Assembly (NCBI GenBank): GCA_028641055.1
Contig: CM054057.1
Coordinates: forward strand, 326,250,941 to 326,314,940
DNA length: 64,000 nt
Direction: 5' to 3'
Source: Alopecurus myosuroides
Lineage: Eukaryota; Streptophyta; Magnoliopsida; Poales; Poaceae
The notes under the pieces were generated by a model, which ran no database searches, had not been told where the DNA came from, and saw only the letters and a list, made by a program, of their open reading frames with translations. This document shows positions 35,074 through 46,019 of this stretch, piece by piece (within the stretch, counting starts at the first letter, position 1; the number at the start of each line of letters is the position of its first letter). The translations under genes and the position numbers were made by a program.

Positions 35074-35364
35074 GAAGTTGCCGAGTTCCTCGCCCCGGAT
35101 CTGAGGATACGTTCGTGCAGTTGTGCATCCGCCGGGATGACGAGGCCACGATGGAGAGGTTCCGCCGTGATCACCCAGATCTGGTACATGCGCACTTGCG
35201 GCTCGACGCTGAGAGGGGCGCGAAGATGCGAGCTCGTACATCCTGGAGGGATGCTGGCCCCTCCACCATCGTCGGATGACGAGATGGACGATGCATTCTG
35301 GGAGAGCCTTATGCAGGACTCCGATGACGATGGAACTTGACGAAGCATTCTGGGATGATGTGTA
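35074..35364 (+). pseudogene. AP2/ERF-like gene, C-terminal part
   Basis: The sequence right of the LTR continues the AP2 gene: EVAEFLAPDLRI, then after a frame change CIRRDDEATMERFRRDHPDL, then AGPSTIV, and after a further shift SSDDEMDDAFWESLMQDSDD. An acidic tail after a GPSTIV-type segment is typical of these grass AP2-like proteins. The frame changes show it was already decaying, or decayed after the insertion. Confidence 0.6.
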
Positions 35365-35755
35365 GTAGTATCCGACGTATCGATCTGTAGTGCGGAAGAT
35401 GTCGAAAACGTGTCAAAATAATCAAAATTTCGACGTTTTATGTGTTCTTTGAAGTTTCAATATTTCTTCCTTTTTTTATTTTGGGTTTGCAACTAGGATA
35501 ATTATGGGCTACGGTGTGCTATAAGTCCCAATAAAAATGGCCTGACAGGAGAGGGCCCAAGAAGTGCCATCATGGCCCAAGTCTGGAAACAACCGCTCTT
35601 CCACTCACTGTCGTAACCCTGGCATGCAGCACGCCACACGTGCGTTGGTGACTTCGTCACGATATTGTGAACGTGAAACGTGTCGCTTTCGTTCCGGCGG
35701 CCAGTTATGGCTCCGTCGTGCATGCGGCTGCTTCGTTCCACTCCCCCTCCCAGTG
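35365..35755. other. Intergenic stretch between AP2 pseudogene and coiled-coil gene
   Basis: The left part is the likely 3' UTR of the AP2-like gene. The right part is the promoter of the next gene, with GC-rich sequence from about 35630. I see no other gene. Confidence 0.5.
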
Positions 35756-35763
35756 TATAAATA
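35756..35763 (+). promoter_or_regulatory. TATA box of the small coiled-coil gene
   Basis: TATAAATA lies 97 bases before the ATG at 35860, giving a plausible 65-70 base 5' UTR starting near 35790. No other promoter motif stands out. Confidence 0.6.
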
Positions 35764-35859
35764 GATGCACTCTGCAGTTCATCCTCTATCTGCCTCACCG
35801 CCTCCCCTCAAGTGAAAACCCTTTGACGTATAGCTGCTCGAGCGTTCCTCCAGGCGGCC

Positions 35860-36443
35860 ATGGCTCCACCAGCCAAGCGGTCTGATGCCCTCATGTAGGT
35901 CCCATTTCCGTTCATGTACTTCTGATTCGTTTCTGAATTCCTCATGATTTCGTCTTTCTTAGATCCGTTTCAGAATTCCTCGTGATTTCAACTTAGACCC
36001 ATTTCTGAATTCCTCGTGATTTCATCTTTCTTAGATCCATTTTGCCTTTTAGATTAACATCAACTTCCTATCATGCAACTATCTAGAGGGCAGTTGAAGC
36101 CGAGGAGAGGGTCATCTTCGCCGCTCTGGCGGAGAGGGTAACCATCCTAAAAGTTGAGCTTGAGAAGGTCTTGAAGCTCACCCACGACAATCTCAAGAAG
36201 GCAGTCGATGCCAGGAAGGAGCAGGTGTACCAGGGCGAAGCTTCCCTCGCAGCGTATCGGAAGTTGATGGATGATATGTCGAAGATGATGGTCAGCAACC
36301 TCGAACTGACCTCCAAGGTTGGGAAACTGAAGATCGATTTAGCCCTGGCAGAGCAGAAAACTTTTATCGCTCTCCTCGCAGTTGTAAGGGCCCAGACAAG
36401 TGAGGATTCAGTGCCATCGAAGGAGCTGTCGGCCCCCTACTGA
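35860..36443 (+). CDS. Small two-exon coiled-coil protein, function unknown
   Basis: Exon 1 (35860-35894) starts in good context (GGCCATGG) and encodes MAPPAKRSDAL plus two bases. A donor AT|GTAGGT leads to acceptor TCTAGAG at 36088, and exon 2 (36089-36443) completes an ATG codon and stays open to the TGA. The 129-residue product is almost wholly helical and charged, with heptad-like Leu/Ile/Val/Ala spacing (LAERVTILKVELEKVLKL) and a second helix rich in Lys/Met. The intron contains an imperfect repeat (TTTCTGAATTCCTC/GTGATTTC) three times. The TATA box and in-frame splice favour a real gene. It could be a fragment of a larger family. I recognise no domain. Confidence 0.55.
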
Positions 36444-36475
36444 TGTTCTTTTAGTCCTAGCTAAAGTTCTCTCGC

Positions 36476-36478
<3 letters not shown>

Positions 36479-36525
<47 letters not shown>
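36479..36525. repeat. (AT)n microsatellite
   Basis: About 23 AT units without interruption, directly after the coiled-coil gene's 3' end and directly before a MITE-like insert. A second AT run follows the insert, as if the MITE had entered one microsatellite. Confidence 0.97.
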
Positions 36526-36527
<2 letters not shown>

Positions 36528-36825
36528 AAAATGGTTCTGTACACCTAGGCATACGTACTCCCACGTTCAAAATAAAATTTATGAAAAAAATCAATTGAAT
36601 CTACATATTTAGTATTATTTACATATATACTGCTTTTCTGTACGTACAAATGGTATATTAAAAAAACTAAGAAGTTCGGTGATACCTCTCTCATACAAAT
36701 TGCATTGAAGTATCTTAGAATAATTAATGAGGTATATAAAAAATAATAAATAGGTATAAAGCACATGTATGTGAGGTATATTGCGTATGGGAGTACGTAC
36801 ACCCAGGAGTATATAATAGGAGTCC
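36526..36825. mobile_element. 300-bp MITE inserted in the AT microsatellite
   Basis: Subterminal inverted repeats are CCTAGGCATACGTACTCCCA (36544-36563) and TGGGAGTACGTACACCCAGG (36788-36807), which pair at 17 of 20 positions. The inside is AT-rich and non-coding. AT dinucleotide runs flank both ends, so a TA target is likely but the exact edges are hidden. Confidence 0.6.
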
Positions 36826-36859
<34 letters not shown>

Positions 36860-36906
36860 CGCGCGCGCGCGCGCGTGCGTGCGTGCGTGTGTGTGTGTGT
36901 TTGTGT
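36826..36906. repeat. Compound microsatellite (TA)n(GT)n(GC)n(GT)n
   Basis: Successive runs of TA, GT, GC, GTGC and GT cover about 80 bases. Alternating purine-pyrimidine tracts, especially the GC part, can adopt Z-DNA in principle. Confidence 0.95.
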
Positions 36907-37012
36907 GTTGACTGCTGCCTCCGTGCTTCTGATGTTCTGTTTAGATCGACAATCTCGTTGGTTGTATTGGGTGGTTTTTATTAATATGCGGTCTATGTTT
37001 ATTTTTCTTAAG

Positions 37013-37196
37013 ATAGATAATTCGAGTTCACAATATGAAGAATTCGATGACTGAAGTTTCGATGGATCTAAGTGACATAAATTAAAAGGGTTACATTAGA
37101 CTAATGCCGATGCAAAAACATATACCAAACAGATAATTCGATTTCACAATATGGACAAATAAATGATAGAAATGAAAAGGGATACATTCGACTAAT
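37013..37196. repeat. Imperfect tandem duplication
   Basis: AGATAATTCGA(G/T)TTCACAATATG starts at 37013 and 37131, and both copies end with AAAAGGG(T/A)TACATT(A/C)GACTAAT. The second copy is shorter. It is non-coding. Confidence 0.75.
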
Positions 37197-37433
37197 CTGC
37201 GACGTTGTCGTGGAACGAAACTCGTCTCCAACTGGGCCTATTGGGCTGGGAACAAAAATCCGCGACGGAAAATGTAAGAAACGTCGAGATCGACCGCAAT
37301 GTCGAAAGCAAATTCCACTTTTCAGCCATCCGCGACGGAAACCACACGACGTTATCAGAACGTTGCGCTCAAAACGTCTCTGATCGCGCGGAATTTGGTA
37401 GTGAAACTCTTTCCTCATGATCATCTTCAGATC

Positions 37434-37634
37434 TTAGCAAATTTTGACAACACGCCTTTTGTGGTGACGCTTCCACCACTTGCTAGCATACTCCTCAAAC
37501 TCCATGGTTGCTCGGAGTACTTGTTTGGTTTCAGGAAATTTCTTCAAGTCTAAGTCCATGTATTGTACCCATTCAAGGTACTCTCCTGGATCATCAATTC
37601 CTTCGAAAGGAAGTTCTATAGACTCGTGACTTGC
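37434..37634 (-). pseudogene. Fragment of a Gypsy gag gene
   Basis: A short minus-strand frame carries PFEGIDDPGEYLEWVQYMDL, then VLRATMEFEEYASKWW. This fits the retrotransposon gag pattern (GxxDPxxYLxW ... AxxxFxxYAxxWW). No LTR or further pol sequence is attached, so it is an isolated relic. Confidence 0.6.
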
Positions 37635-37863
37635 CATAGTTAGTTGTGTAAACAAGCATTCTACATTATATGTGGGAAAAATATGAATCACTTCATCTCA
37701 CCCTTTCTTACCAACCAAAGCTCATGCAACTTCCAAGTGAGAACAGAGACGTGTTCAACCGTGGTGCCACTGGGGGCACCACCCCCATTGTGTCAGCAAC
37801 CCCCATAGCGGACACATTTGTGGGGTGCCAAACAAATTTTGGGGCTGCTGGAGGAGATGCTAA

Positions 37864-39460
37864 GGGACACTTCTTTTAGAGTTTCTAGGTACCAGAGGGG
37901 AAAAAACTCAAAAGAAGTATCCAGTTTCTACTCAGATTTCCCCCACCGAGAAACTCCTTTTGCACATCAAGCCAGAAACTGCTCGGGAGCAGATTCCCGA
38001 GTTTCTCATCCCCGGCCCGAATGGGTATTGCTAATTGGACATGTCGTTCTCAGTATTTACGGAGGATTGCCACCACCTGGTCCAACCCTCATCCAAATGG
38101 TCAACCATCGGGAAAAAATTGGAACCCCTGTCCCCGTTATGTCGCCCGAGTCGGCCCCGACCCCGACCCAACCAGTCCCGCTCACCGCCGCCGCTCGCCA
38201 CCTCCCGCCGCCGGTGCAACACCGCCGCCGCCCCAAGCCGGCCGCCGGATCCGCCACTCCTCATCCTCATGCGCCGCCCCTTCCCATTCCCGCCTCCTCC
38301 CCCATAGGATTCCTCTTCGACCGTCCGCAGCGAAGAGCACCTGTCCCCGCCGCCTCGAGCCCGTCTCGCTCACGGTCGCCGACGACCTTCCATGACTCGA
38401 GCCGTCCCGCTCCAGTGCTTCTCAGCTCCAACCGCCTCGAGCTCTTCCTGCAATGTCGACGTCCGGGACAGCACCGGTAAATACCCGAAATTCCACTCAT
38501 TTGTACTAGCATCGAAGAGGTGCTTGAAAACAATCGTCCGGTGCAATTTTTGACTAGACTTGGTTATGAAATTTTGGTCATTTCTTCGCATATGTATTTG
38601 CTCATAAATATTTTATGCTATGTTTTGATATATTTGCTACTTGCAGGAAAATATTATTTTGTTGACTCTGGATATCCTAACAAAGTTGGTTATCTCGCCC
38701 CATTCAAAAACCAGCGCTATCATATTCCTGAATTCCAAGGGGTACCCCCAAGAAATATGATGGAGAGATTCAACCATCTTCATTCATGTCTTCGAAATGC
38801 TATTGAAAGAACACTCGTCGTTCTGACGGTGAAGTGGAGCATTCTTCTTGGAATACCATATTTCCACAAGGCTCCGACGCAAACGAAGACATCACTGCAT
38901 GCATGTGTTTGCACAACTTCATCTGTGACAGTAAGCTATATGATCAACATTTCCACAACTTTGAGCGATGCCCATATATTCACGAGGATAGAGCATCTTG
39001 GACTACTGGATCCGCCTCCTCTTCATCTGATACCATCATGGGTGCTCATGGGTGCACTACGACAGAGCATCGCCAAAGCAATAGTAGCTTGAGCAGTTAT
39101 TTTTATTGTTATTCCGAAATCACTATGACATTTCTATTATTTTGGCATCTATTGGATTATTGGATTTTTTATTGTAATTCCGAAATAACTAAGACCTTTT
39201 CATATTATCTTGTTTTAATATCTAGCTCATTTCCTATTTAAACATAGTCATGTATCATACATATCAGTTTAATAAGTGCACATATCATATTCAGAGGCAT
39301 AACGGACATGTCACAACTCATCCTAGCAAACAAGCAAAAACAGTAGAAGGCAAAAGAAGTCTCTCAGGGAGTTTCTAGCAGTTTCTCCCCACAACAGTTT
39401 GTTCCCACCAAAACCCAAAAACTGGCTTCTGCATAAGCAGAAATTTAAAAGAAGTCGCCC
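37864..39460 (+). mobile_element. PIF/Harbinger DNA transposon, internally degraded
   Basis: The element is flanked by the 3-bp duplication TAA (37861-37863 and 39461-39463). Its left end GGGACACTTCTTTTAGAG matches the inverted right end GGGCGACTTCTTTTAAAT. TAA/TTA targets and GGG-starting ends are the hallmark of PIF/Harbinger. At 1597 bp it is shorter than an autonomous copy. It holds a GC-rich open stretch (about 38130-38470) and the C-terminal part of a transposase (38647-39090). Confidence 0.88.
38647..39090 (+). pseudogene. Harbinger transposase (DDE) C-terminal fragment
   Basis: After an acceptor ACTTGCAG the frame reads KYYFVDSGYPNKVGYLAPF, MMERFNHLHSCLRNAIERT and VKWSILLGIP. This is the conserved end of HARBI1/ALP1-type nucleases, with the Asp of VDSGY and the Glu of IER as parts of the DDE catalytic set. 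Near 38884 a missing base moves the frame; TACMCLHNFICDS continues in the next frame. The first catalytic Asp region is absent. The exon is preceded by a 110-bp intron-like stretch. It would cut and paste the element when intact; this copy cannot. Confidence 0.85.
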
Positions 39461-39463
39461 TAA

Positions 39464-40340
39464 GTCTGCAACTATCTCCGCCTGCATCCTATTATTATCG
39501 GATGCCCCACGATCTGAGTTTATAAAAAAGTGAAATAAACCATGGGTATATGTTATATTGTATCTTGTGCATGTATACATTTTCATCCAAATACATAAAC
39601 AACGTGTGGCATGCACCCAAAGAAAAATAAAAAAGATTCGTGAGCTCGTTTGTCACCCCTCCTTTCATTTCATTTGGCAGAAAGGAAATGAAAGGACACC
39701 GATGCCATCATTTATTTGAAAATTTTGAAGGATTTACAAGACGAAATAATTTTCAGAAAAATGACGGGGTTGGAGACATGAATTGACTTAAAATACCATA
39801 GGTATTCATTGAAATTCCAATTAAAATGACGTTTTCAATTCCATGACAGCCATACAAGTTGATTACAAAATTTTGATCGTATTCCACGATTCCATCTCGA
39901 AATCTAAGAAATGAGGTTTAGCTCTTTTCCTTTTTTGCACAGGTTATATAAGGAAATATTTTGGAACGAAATTTTGTAAATATAGAAGATACAACATACT
40001 TCATGTCCATGATTTATTACACTTTAAAAAAAAAACTTGTAAGTGCGACATCCGACAATGAAGTGCGGTCAACTAGCCGTGAAATATTCGCATTCCGATG
40101 GATCTATCTCTATTCTACCTCAAAATAGACATCCTGCTTCCAAAAAAAAACCATGCCGCTCCCTGTAATCAATCATTACAGCTTCGGTTTTGCCTCTACG
40201 GACTTCTTGTTTTGTCTTACGTGTTTCATAGTTAGCACCTATGAACATCCTCGTGTGTTATGAACCTATGGTCTCGTGTGTTATGAACCTATGATGTGCT
40301 GGATCCATCTTTTTATATGAAAACTGTTGTGGAACGGAGT
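39464..40340. other. Intergenic AT-rich stretch, no gene seen
   Basis: Nothing codes here. A repeated phrase, CTCGTGTGTTATGAACCTATG, occurs twice at about 40249-40293. Poly-A runs occur at 40025 and 40141. Confidence 0.5.
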
Positions 40341-40745
40341 GGGGATTTCGTGCACCCGAGCTCCAGTGCTCTCGGCCTCTAAAAAAAAATCCGAAAATCA
40401 TATTTATAAGATTCAAAAAAATATGAAAAAAAATCTTGATATTCTCAATGAATTATTGTACAAACGTGCGAAATTTCAATTTAAAATCCTTGTATTTTAA
40501 TCTACACAAAAATGACAAGTGTACAGATCTATAATATAGTGTTTGAAATTTTCAAATTTTCTGAGATTTTATTATTTTTTGTAGCTTATAATATAAAGAA
40601 TTTCGCGTTGTGAGTTTGCACATTTGTAGGCTATATCATGACTACCCCCATAATTATTTTAATTCTTTTTGTAAACTTCTAAATATTTTTAAATATTTTT
40701 TTTAAAACGAAGGGAGCACTAGAGCTCGAGAGCCAAAATGACTTT
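40340..40745. mobile_element. Possible 400-bp MITE
   Basis: GAGCTCCAGTGCTC (40358-40371) and GAGCACTAGAGCTC (40714-40727) are inverted copies with one mismatch, followed inward by A-rich and T-rich sequence respectively. The inside is very AT-rich and non-coding. No clear target duplication was found, so the edges are approximate. Confidence 0.4.
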
Positions 40746-41111
40746 CAGTGTGGGACGTAAATTTTCTCTATGCGATGCGGCCGATGCCTTATATTCGTTG
40801 ATGTGCATGCAGAACTTCTCGTTCACGCTTGCCGCTGACCCACGCTTTGACAAATTTCTAGGTCTGCCACTGGTCATTATAGATGGCTAGTAAACACATA
40901 TACAATACATGTGAGAATACTCAAATAGCGGCCCATTTCATATCCTGGCAAAAATACACAATCATGTTGTCACTCGGCACACACCATGCATCCGAAAGCA
41001 TCGGTAGGGTGTGATTGATTTGGAATTTCAGAATCTGTAGATTACCAGGAAGAAATATGAATACATATACAACATGAACATGGTTACATGACGGAAGTTA
41101 GGAGTTCATTA

Positions 41112-41234
41112 CTCCCTCCGTTCGAAATTAGATGACTTATGTTTGACTAAATTAGGATGTATCTAGTATTAAAAGATGTCTAGATACATTCATATATAGA
41201 CAAACACAAGTCATCTAATTCCGAACGGAGGGAG
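41112..41234. mobile_element. Stowaway MITE downstream of the WEB gene
   Basis: 123 bp with near-perfect inverted ends (CTCCCTCCGTTCG / CGAACGGAGGGAG) that extend well inward, giving a long hairpin, and TA at both sides (41110-41111, 41235-41236). It lies about 85 bp beyond the WEB-gene stop codon, so it may be in the 3' UTR. Confidence 0.95.
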
Positions 41235-41320
41235 TACATTACAAAGTACAATACTGCACTCGTACAGAAACAATGTGTTGGAAGTTTGAAACCACTTTGC
41301 AAGCAAGAGCCCCAGACAGA

Positions 41321-44300
41321 TTATGAGGGTGAACCGCCATCAGCACTGTTCTTCTTCTTATGATGGAACATTCCTGCGATGCTAGGCAGCATGAAGCTCT
41401 TCTTCAGAGCTTTGCTGGTCTTCTGATGCCCGTTGCTCTTTTCATTGGTTCTTGGGGCGGAAGCCCTGTGCACGGAGTGGGACGGAGCATCTGCTAGTGA
41501 TGTCGCTCCAGCTGGAGGCACGTAGGCCTCGGCAATTTTGTTTTCTTCTTCCTTCTCTCGCCACTTCTTGAGCTCACTTTCGACCGCCTTGTTTGCTGCT
41601 TCTGCCGTCTCTGCCTTCTTTAGCGCCTCCTCAGTCGCCAGTTCCATGTCCTCCATCTCCTTCCGAGCAGCTTCCAGTTTCTTGATTGCCTCATTCTCGC
41701 TTGCTCTAACAGCGTCCACCTGGGCCATAGCAGCAGCAACCTTCATCTCGGCCAGCTTCTCTGACTGTTCCACCTTTCGGCTTAGAGATTCAAACTCCTC
41801 CTTCGAGATGGTGATATTTGCACCTGGTTCGGAAATTGAGGCACGGGCAGCAGTTGCCCTGTCCGTTAGTTGCCTGATCTGATCAAGAGCCCTTGATTCA
41901 GCCGCTTTTGCTACTTCTGCTTCCTTCAAGGAGGACTGTAACTTTTGCTCGGCTTCCACTAATGCAGCGCGTGCTGCTTCAGCTTCATCTCTTAACTCAG
42001 TTGCGCGCTTCTGCATCACCTCAGCTTCCTCAAGAGCATTTTTTGACTCGGAAGACAACTGCTCGAGGGCTAACATCAGGTCATCAGAAGCTAATGTTGC
42101 ATCTGCTTCTGTGGCTACTGCTGACTCGAGATCAGATTTACACTTCTGGAGCTTAACATGAAGCTCTCCCACAATAGATTCAATTTCTGCATCTTTATGT
42201 TTCAGCTGATTGTGTTCCTCCTTTACAGCCTGTAACTCCAGCCTCAGCGACTCAACCAAACTGCTAAGAGAAGTTTCCTCTTGCACAACTTTCTGCAACG
42301 TTTCTTTTGCATCATCCAGCTCTGTGCTAACAACAGAAACAGACTCCAAATCTCGAGCTCTGGCATCTTCAATCTTCTTCTGCAAAGATGCAATCTCAGA
42401 ATAGGTCTCATCTAGTTTCTCTTGGAGGCTCTTGCAAGCTACAGGATCAAAACCATTTCTCAAAGTTGACAATTTCCTCCGAGTTTCTTCCAGAGCTTCC
42501 TTTACATGTTTTCCTGGCAACATCCTTCTCAACGAGGACGTGTGCCTCCTCTTCACGTGCTTGTTCCGTGGCTGCCTTAGCATGCACGAGTGACTCCTGA
42601 ATTAGTGCAATCTCAGTACGGAGCTGAGTTGCCTTTTCCTTGTTTGCTTCAGAAGACTGCATGGATTCTGCTTCCTGCTGAGCAGCAAATAATTTGGCAT
42701 CCAGTGAGGTTTCAAAATCCTTTCTCAGTTTTCTAAGCTCTTGCTTTGCTGCATCAAGATCTGCCAGAGCAACAGCATATTGTTCCCTCGCATTGTCTAG
42801 CTCTTGCTTCAAAGGACCATCTTTTCCAACAGATCCACTGGGGCTGCCACCTTCAAGCTCCTTTGTTCGAATATTTGCATCTTCGGTTGCCCGAATATTC
42901 AGCTCTTTTGACTTGTTGACAGCATCAAGCTTATTTGTTAGATCCTGAACGGTTTTTTTAGCTCTCTCCAGCTCAGAGAGGGCTTGAACTCTGGTAGTCT
43001 CAGCATTACTCAGCTGTTCCTTGTATTTATCCAATTCCTTCTGGGCCAAGTGCAACTCTGTCTCCTTAGCCAACACCCTCTAACACACAAAAAATGTACA
43101 AAGGATCAGCATGATAGCATGCTACTGAAATACAAGCTAAATCGAATTGAAGTGAAACTGATTGACAACACCCTACGTAAACACTGTTTAACATTTACAA
43201 CCTGGTAATAATGCATCAGCATTTATGGAAAACTAGGGTAGAACAACCTGTGCTACATGGGGCTATGATACGTCATTTTTAATGCACAAATCAAGATACA
43301 TGAAAGAAATTAAGAAACAACCTTACTCTACATATTAAATAGATTGTACAAGAAAAATTAAATGTTATTGCATTTGAAAATAGAGAGAGCAACCCGTTGC
43401 TCACAGGAAGTCCATGTTTCCGGTCATGAGTTATGGTGAATGGTTTCCCAAACTGAAAAACTATCTCCTTATTTCCTGTGCTAGAATCTGACTATAACTC
43501 GTGAAGTCAATTCTGACTCTATTCATGGAACGCTATAGATACATCTGCAAATTCCAATCTGAAAAATTCAATATGATGGATTCATGGATAAACGAGTTAC
43601 ATCTAAGTCTCACTTGTCACTAGTATTCCCTTTCTTCTTCATTGTCCGTTTAGATCCCAATTTAAGAACATCAAATGAATTGTATAAAATTTTGTCGTAA
43701 GGTTGTAGAAATTGTACTTTACTAAGATGAAGGGTGAGTCGGTAGAGATAAGCAATGTTCAGGTACCACTGAAGATTACCAGTTACATCATGTCTAGAAG
43801 AAAAATATCGCTTTACACAAATTGTAACAGCTGCCAAAAATGACCAGACCCACAACAGAGGTTAGCAAAAAATATAAAAGATAGTTTCTATAATTATAAT
43901 ACTCTGATAGACATGTAAATCATTTTCCTTGTTTCCTTGTATGAGAAGTCAAAACTGGACGTTGCAACTTCCAGAACAGCTGAATGACTGCTTAAACTGA
44001 ACTGAAGGCAATAACTGTAAGTTTTAGGCAAATGCAAATGGATAGAAAAGGAAAAACAATAGTTTGTAAAAAAAACGGTACGCTACAATCTAATGACTTC
44101 ACTGTTAATAGAGTTCGGTCTGCAAATCTGATCACGGGAACCTATTAGTAGTTTTTAAGTTAGCAATTCAAGCACCAATAAAGCTTTTTGTCAATAATAC
44201 ACTTTATTATTATTCCTGAATGATTAGAGTGCATATAATGTATATGTGTTCTAATAAATACGCATGCACGCCTACTATATAATCAACTATTAAAGCACAC

Positions 44301-44487
44301 AATTTCAGTTCCAAAATAGTACCTCTGCTTGAGGAGCATGTGTCTTTCTGGTTGCAGATTTGTCAGATGAAAACCGGACCTCACCAAACAAGCTTACTGC
44401 AGCTTTAACAGATTCGAAAGGAGCCCGTGTGTCTATTTCTCCAATCTCTGTCTTTTCTGGATCAGGAGAAGGTGATTTTGTCCCCAT
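41321..44487 (-). CDS. WEB-family coiled-coil protein (DUF827), with one frameshift
   Basis: Coding exons are 44323-44487 (55 codons, MGTKSPSPDPEKTEIG, then FESVKAAVSLFGEV, the family's N-terminal motif) and 41321-43079, joined in phase across a 1243-bp intron (GAG|GTACTA ... GTTAG|AGG). The rest is one long coiled coil with the conserved C-terminal core (ISKEEFESLSRKVEQSEKLA, ELKKWREKEE) and a basic end (MFHHKKKNSADGG). WEB1 and its partner PMI2 in Arabidopsis help actin-based chloroplast movement in blue light. Which family member this one matches is not settled. At about 42499-42504 one extra base shifts the frame (ARKTCK in one frame, then EALEETRRK in another). The full length would be about 640 residues. 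Either the base is a sequencing error or the gene now yields a truncated protein of about 265 residues. Confidence 0.88.
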
Positions 44488-44507
44488 ATTCCTGATATTA
44501 TATGCAG

Positions 44508-45850
44508 CCTGTGAAAAAAAAATCATTGCAGTTACATCACGTTGATAACATAAATATAGTTCACATATACAAGAACTAAAATGGATCGGTTTAACAAAGG
44601 TTTCCACTAGGGTTTGACAACCGACAAGAGATATTTAGCAGCTACATACCCTGCTGATGATTAGTTTTAGGGTATTCAAGGGCTATACAAAACTAAATAC
44701 GTTTGTGATGTTTCTGGATATTTCAACATCCGACTCGAAACAACCACCCTTTCCTGAATAAACAACTGCGGCGCATTCGTTCCATTTTGTATCGGGCCCA
44801 GCCCCATTGCTCATACTCCATGCCCTGGCTCTTTCATTACCAAAAACAGCATTGCTCCCTTATCCTATACAACAAGCATGTGCCCTCTTAATCTTATACG
44901 CCCCCTACCACACCATGCCATTCCCCTCCATTCTGAATACCGCAAAATATTAGTTCGTGGGTTGCGACAATAGGTTAAAAGCAATCTTCTGCCAATCTGC
45001 CATCCATGGCAGAGATTCTCTCCAGATATTAGAAGTGACGAGTAGAGACCGGACCCCTAAACTTGCAAGCATGGTAACGACGAATGAGTAACAAATGTGG
45101 TGGCCCATTTCTCGATGAATTACCGCTGCAATTGCCGAAAACAGAGCATCCAGCCAAAATGCATATGCAGCTCGCATCCTCGCTAGCACAGAAATTTCTC
45201 GTGAACACCACCCACATACTATGATAATACAAAAGCGAATCCAGCAAAAAAAATCACCAAAATTAGTAATATTTTCAACGACAACACTAGGTGATTGCAG
45301 GCTCGACGCTACATTACAAACCAACCGTCGCGATCCACCATGTAGCTGAGACTAATTCACAGCCGCGCTTGCATTTCAAACACGTGGAGGCGATCATATA
45401 ATGGGGGAAAGGTTCAATCGAAGAGGATCCGTCGGACCAGACCGGCCAATGCAAGAGGAGGGTACCTGACGGCGGTGGCGGGCGGAGGAGCGGGTTGACC
45501 AAATCCGAAGAGCGTGCTGTGCTGGAGGTCGGGAAGTCGAGGTCCTGCTATGCCGAGTACGAGGAAGAGGCAGAGATTTCTGTCCGGGTGCAGAGCAAAG
45601 AGGCGGTGGCGCGGCAGGGAGCAGGGATCAGGTCGTCGGAGGGGAGACGACCGGGAGGGAATGGAGGCAGAGGGGGGAAAGGGGGTGGTGCGGTGGCGGG
45701 TTTCACGGGGCGTCCGCTCCTGTCTTGATCTACTATTTGCATGGAAGCCCCTGTGTCTGCTCTGTTTTCTCAGGGTCTCCTCTTCTCTTCTCTTGTTGTT
45801 TTCTCGGAGCCTCCTCATTCGAATTTACGACAGTGTCTTGGGTAGATTTT
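44508..45850 (-). promoter_or_regulatory. 5' UTR exon and leader intron of the WEB-family gene
   Basis: A GC-rich, CT-rich leader (about 45476-45830 on the minus strand) ends in a strong donor CGTCAG|GTACCC at 45475. The matching acceptor TTTTTCACAG is at 44510-44509, 21 bases before the ATG. A leader intron of about 965 bp is common in such grass genes. No TATA box is evident upstream. The long GC-rich frames over this leader are not proteins. Confidence 0.55.
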
Positions 45851-46019
45851 TTAACGCCTGAAATGGCAGCACAACGCCCAGTCTAGCCAACTGAAAGCTT
45901 TTGTTTGTTACTACTCCCTCCGTTCGGTAATATAAGACGTTGGGGAAGTTTCCGACAAGGTTCAGAAAAGGTGAAAAATACTTGTCTGCCCATCCTTATA
46001 CGAATCCTTACGCGAGCAC

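Noticed and set aside
33770..35080. GAATT/GAAGT as the target duplication of the second Tat fragment
   Set aside because: One mismatch and no LTR start beside the left copy; the left end is truncated, so the likeness may be chance.
36843..36906. GT/GC tract as a CRISPR-like or regulatory array
   Set aside because: It is a compound dinucleotide microsatellite with no spacers.
40340..41234. One large element spanning the 40.3-kb MITE-like repeat and the Stowaway MITE
   Set aside because: Each has its own inverted ends, and the DNA between them is unrelated.
45414..45861. Frames of 115-134 codons on both strands upstream of the WEB gene
   Set aside because: They lie in the GC-rich 5' leader bounded by a strong splice donor, and neither strand shows a domain.
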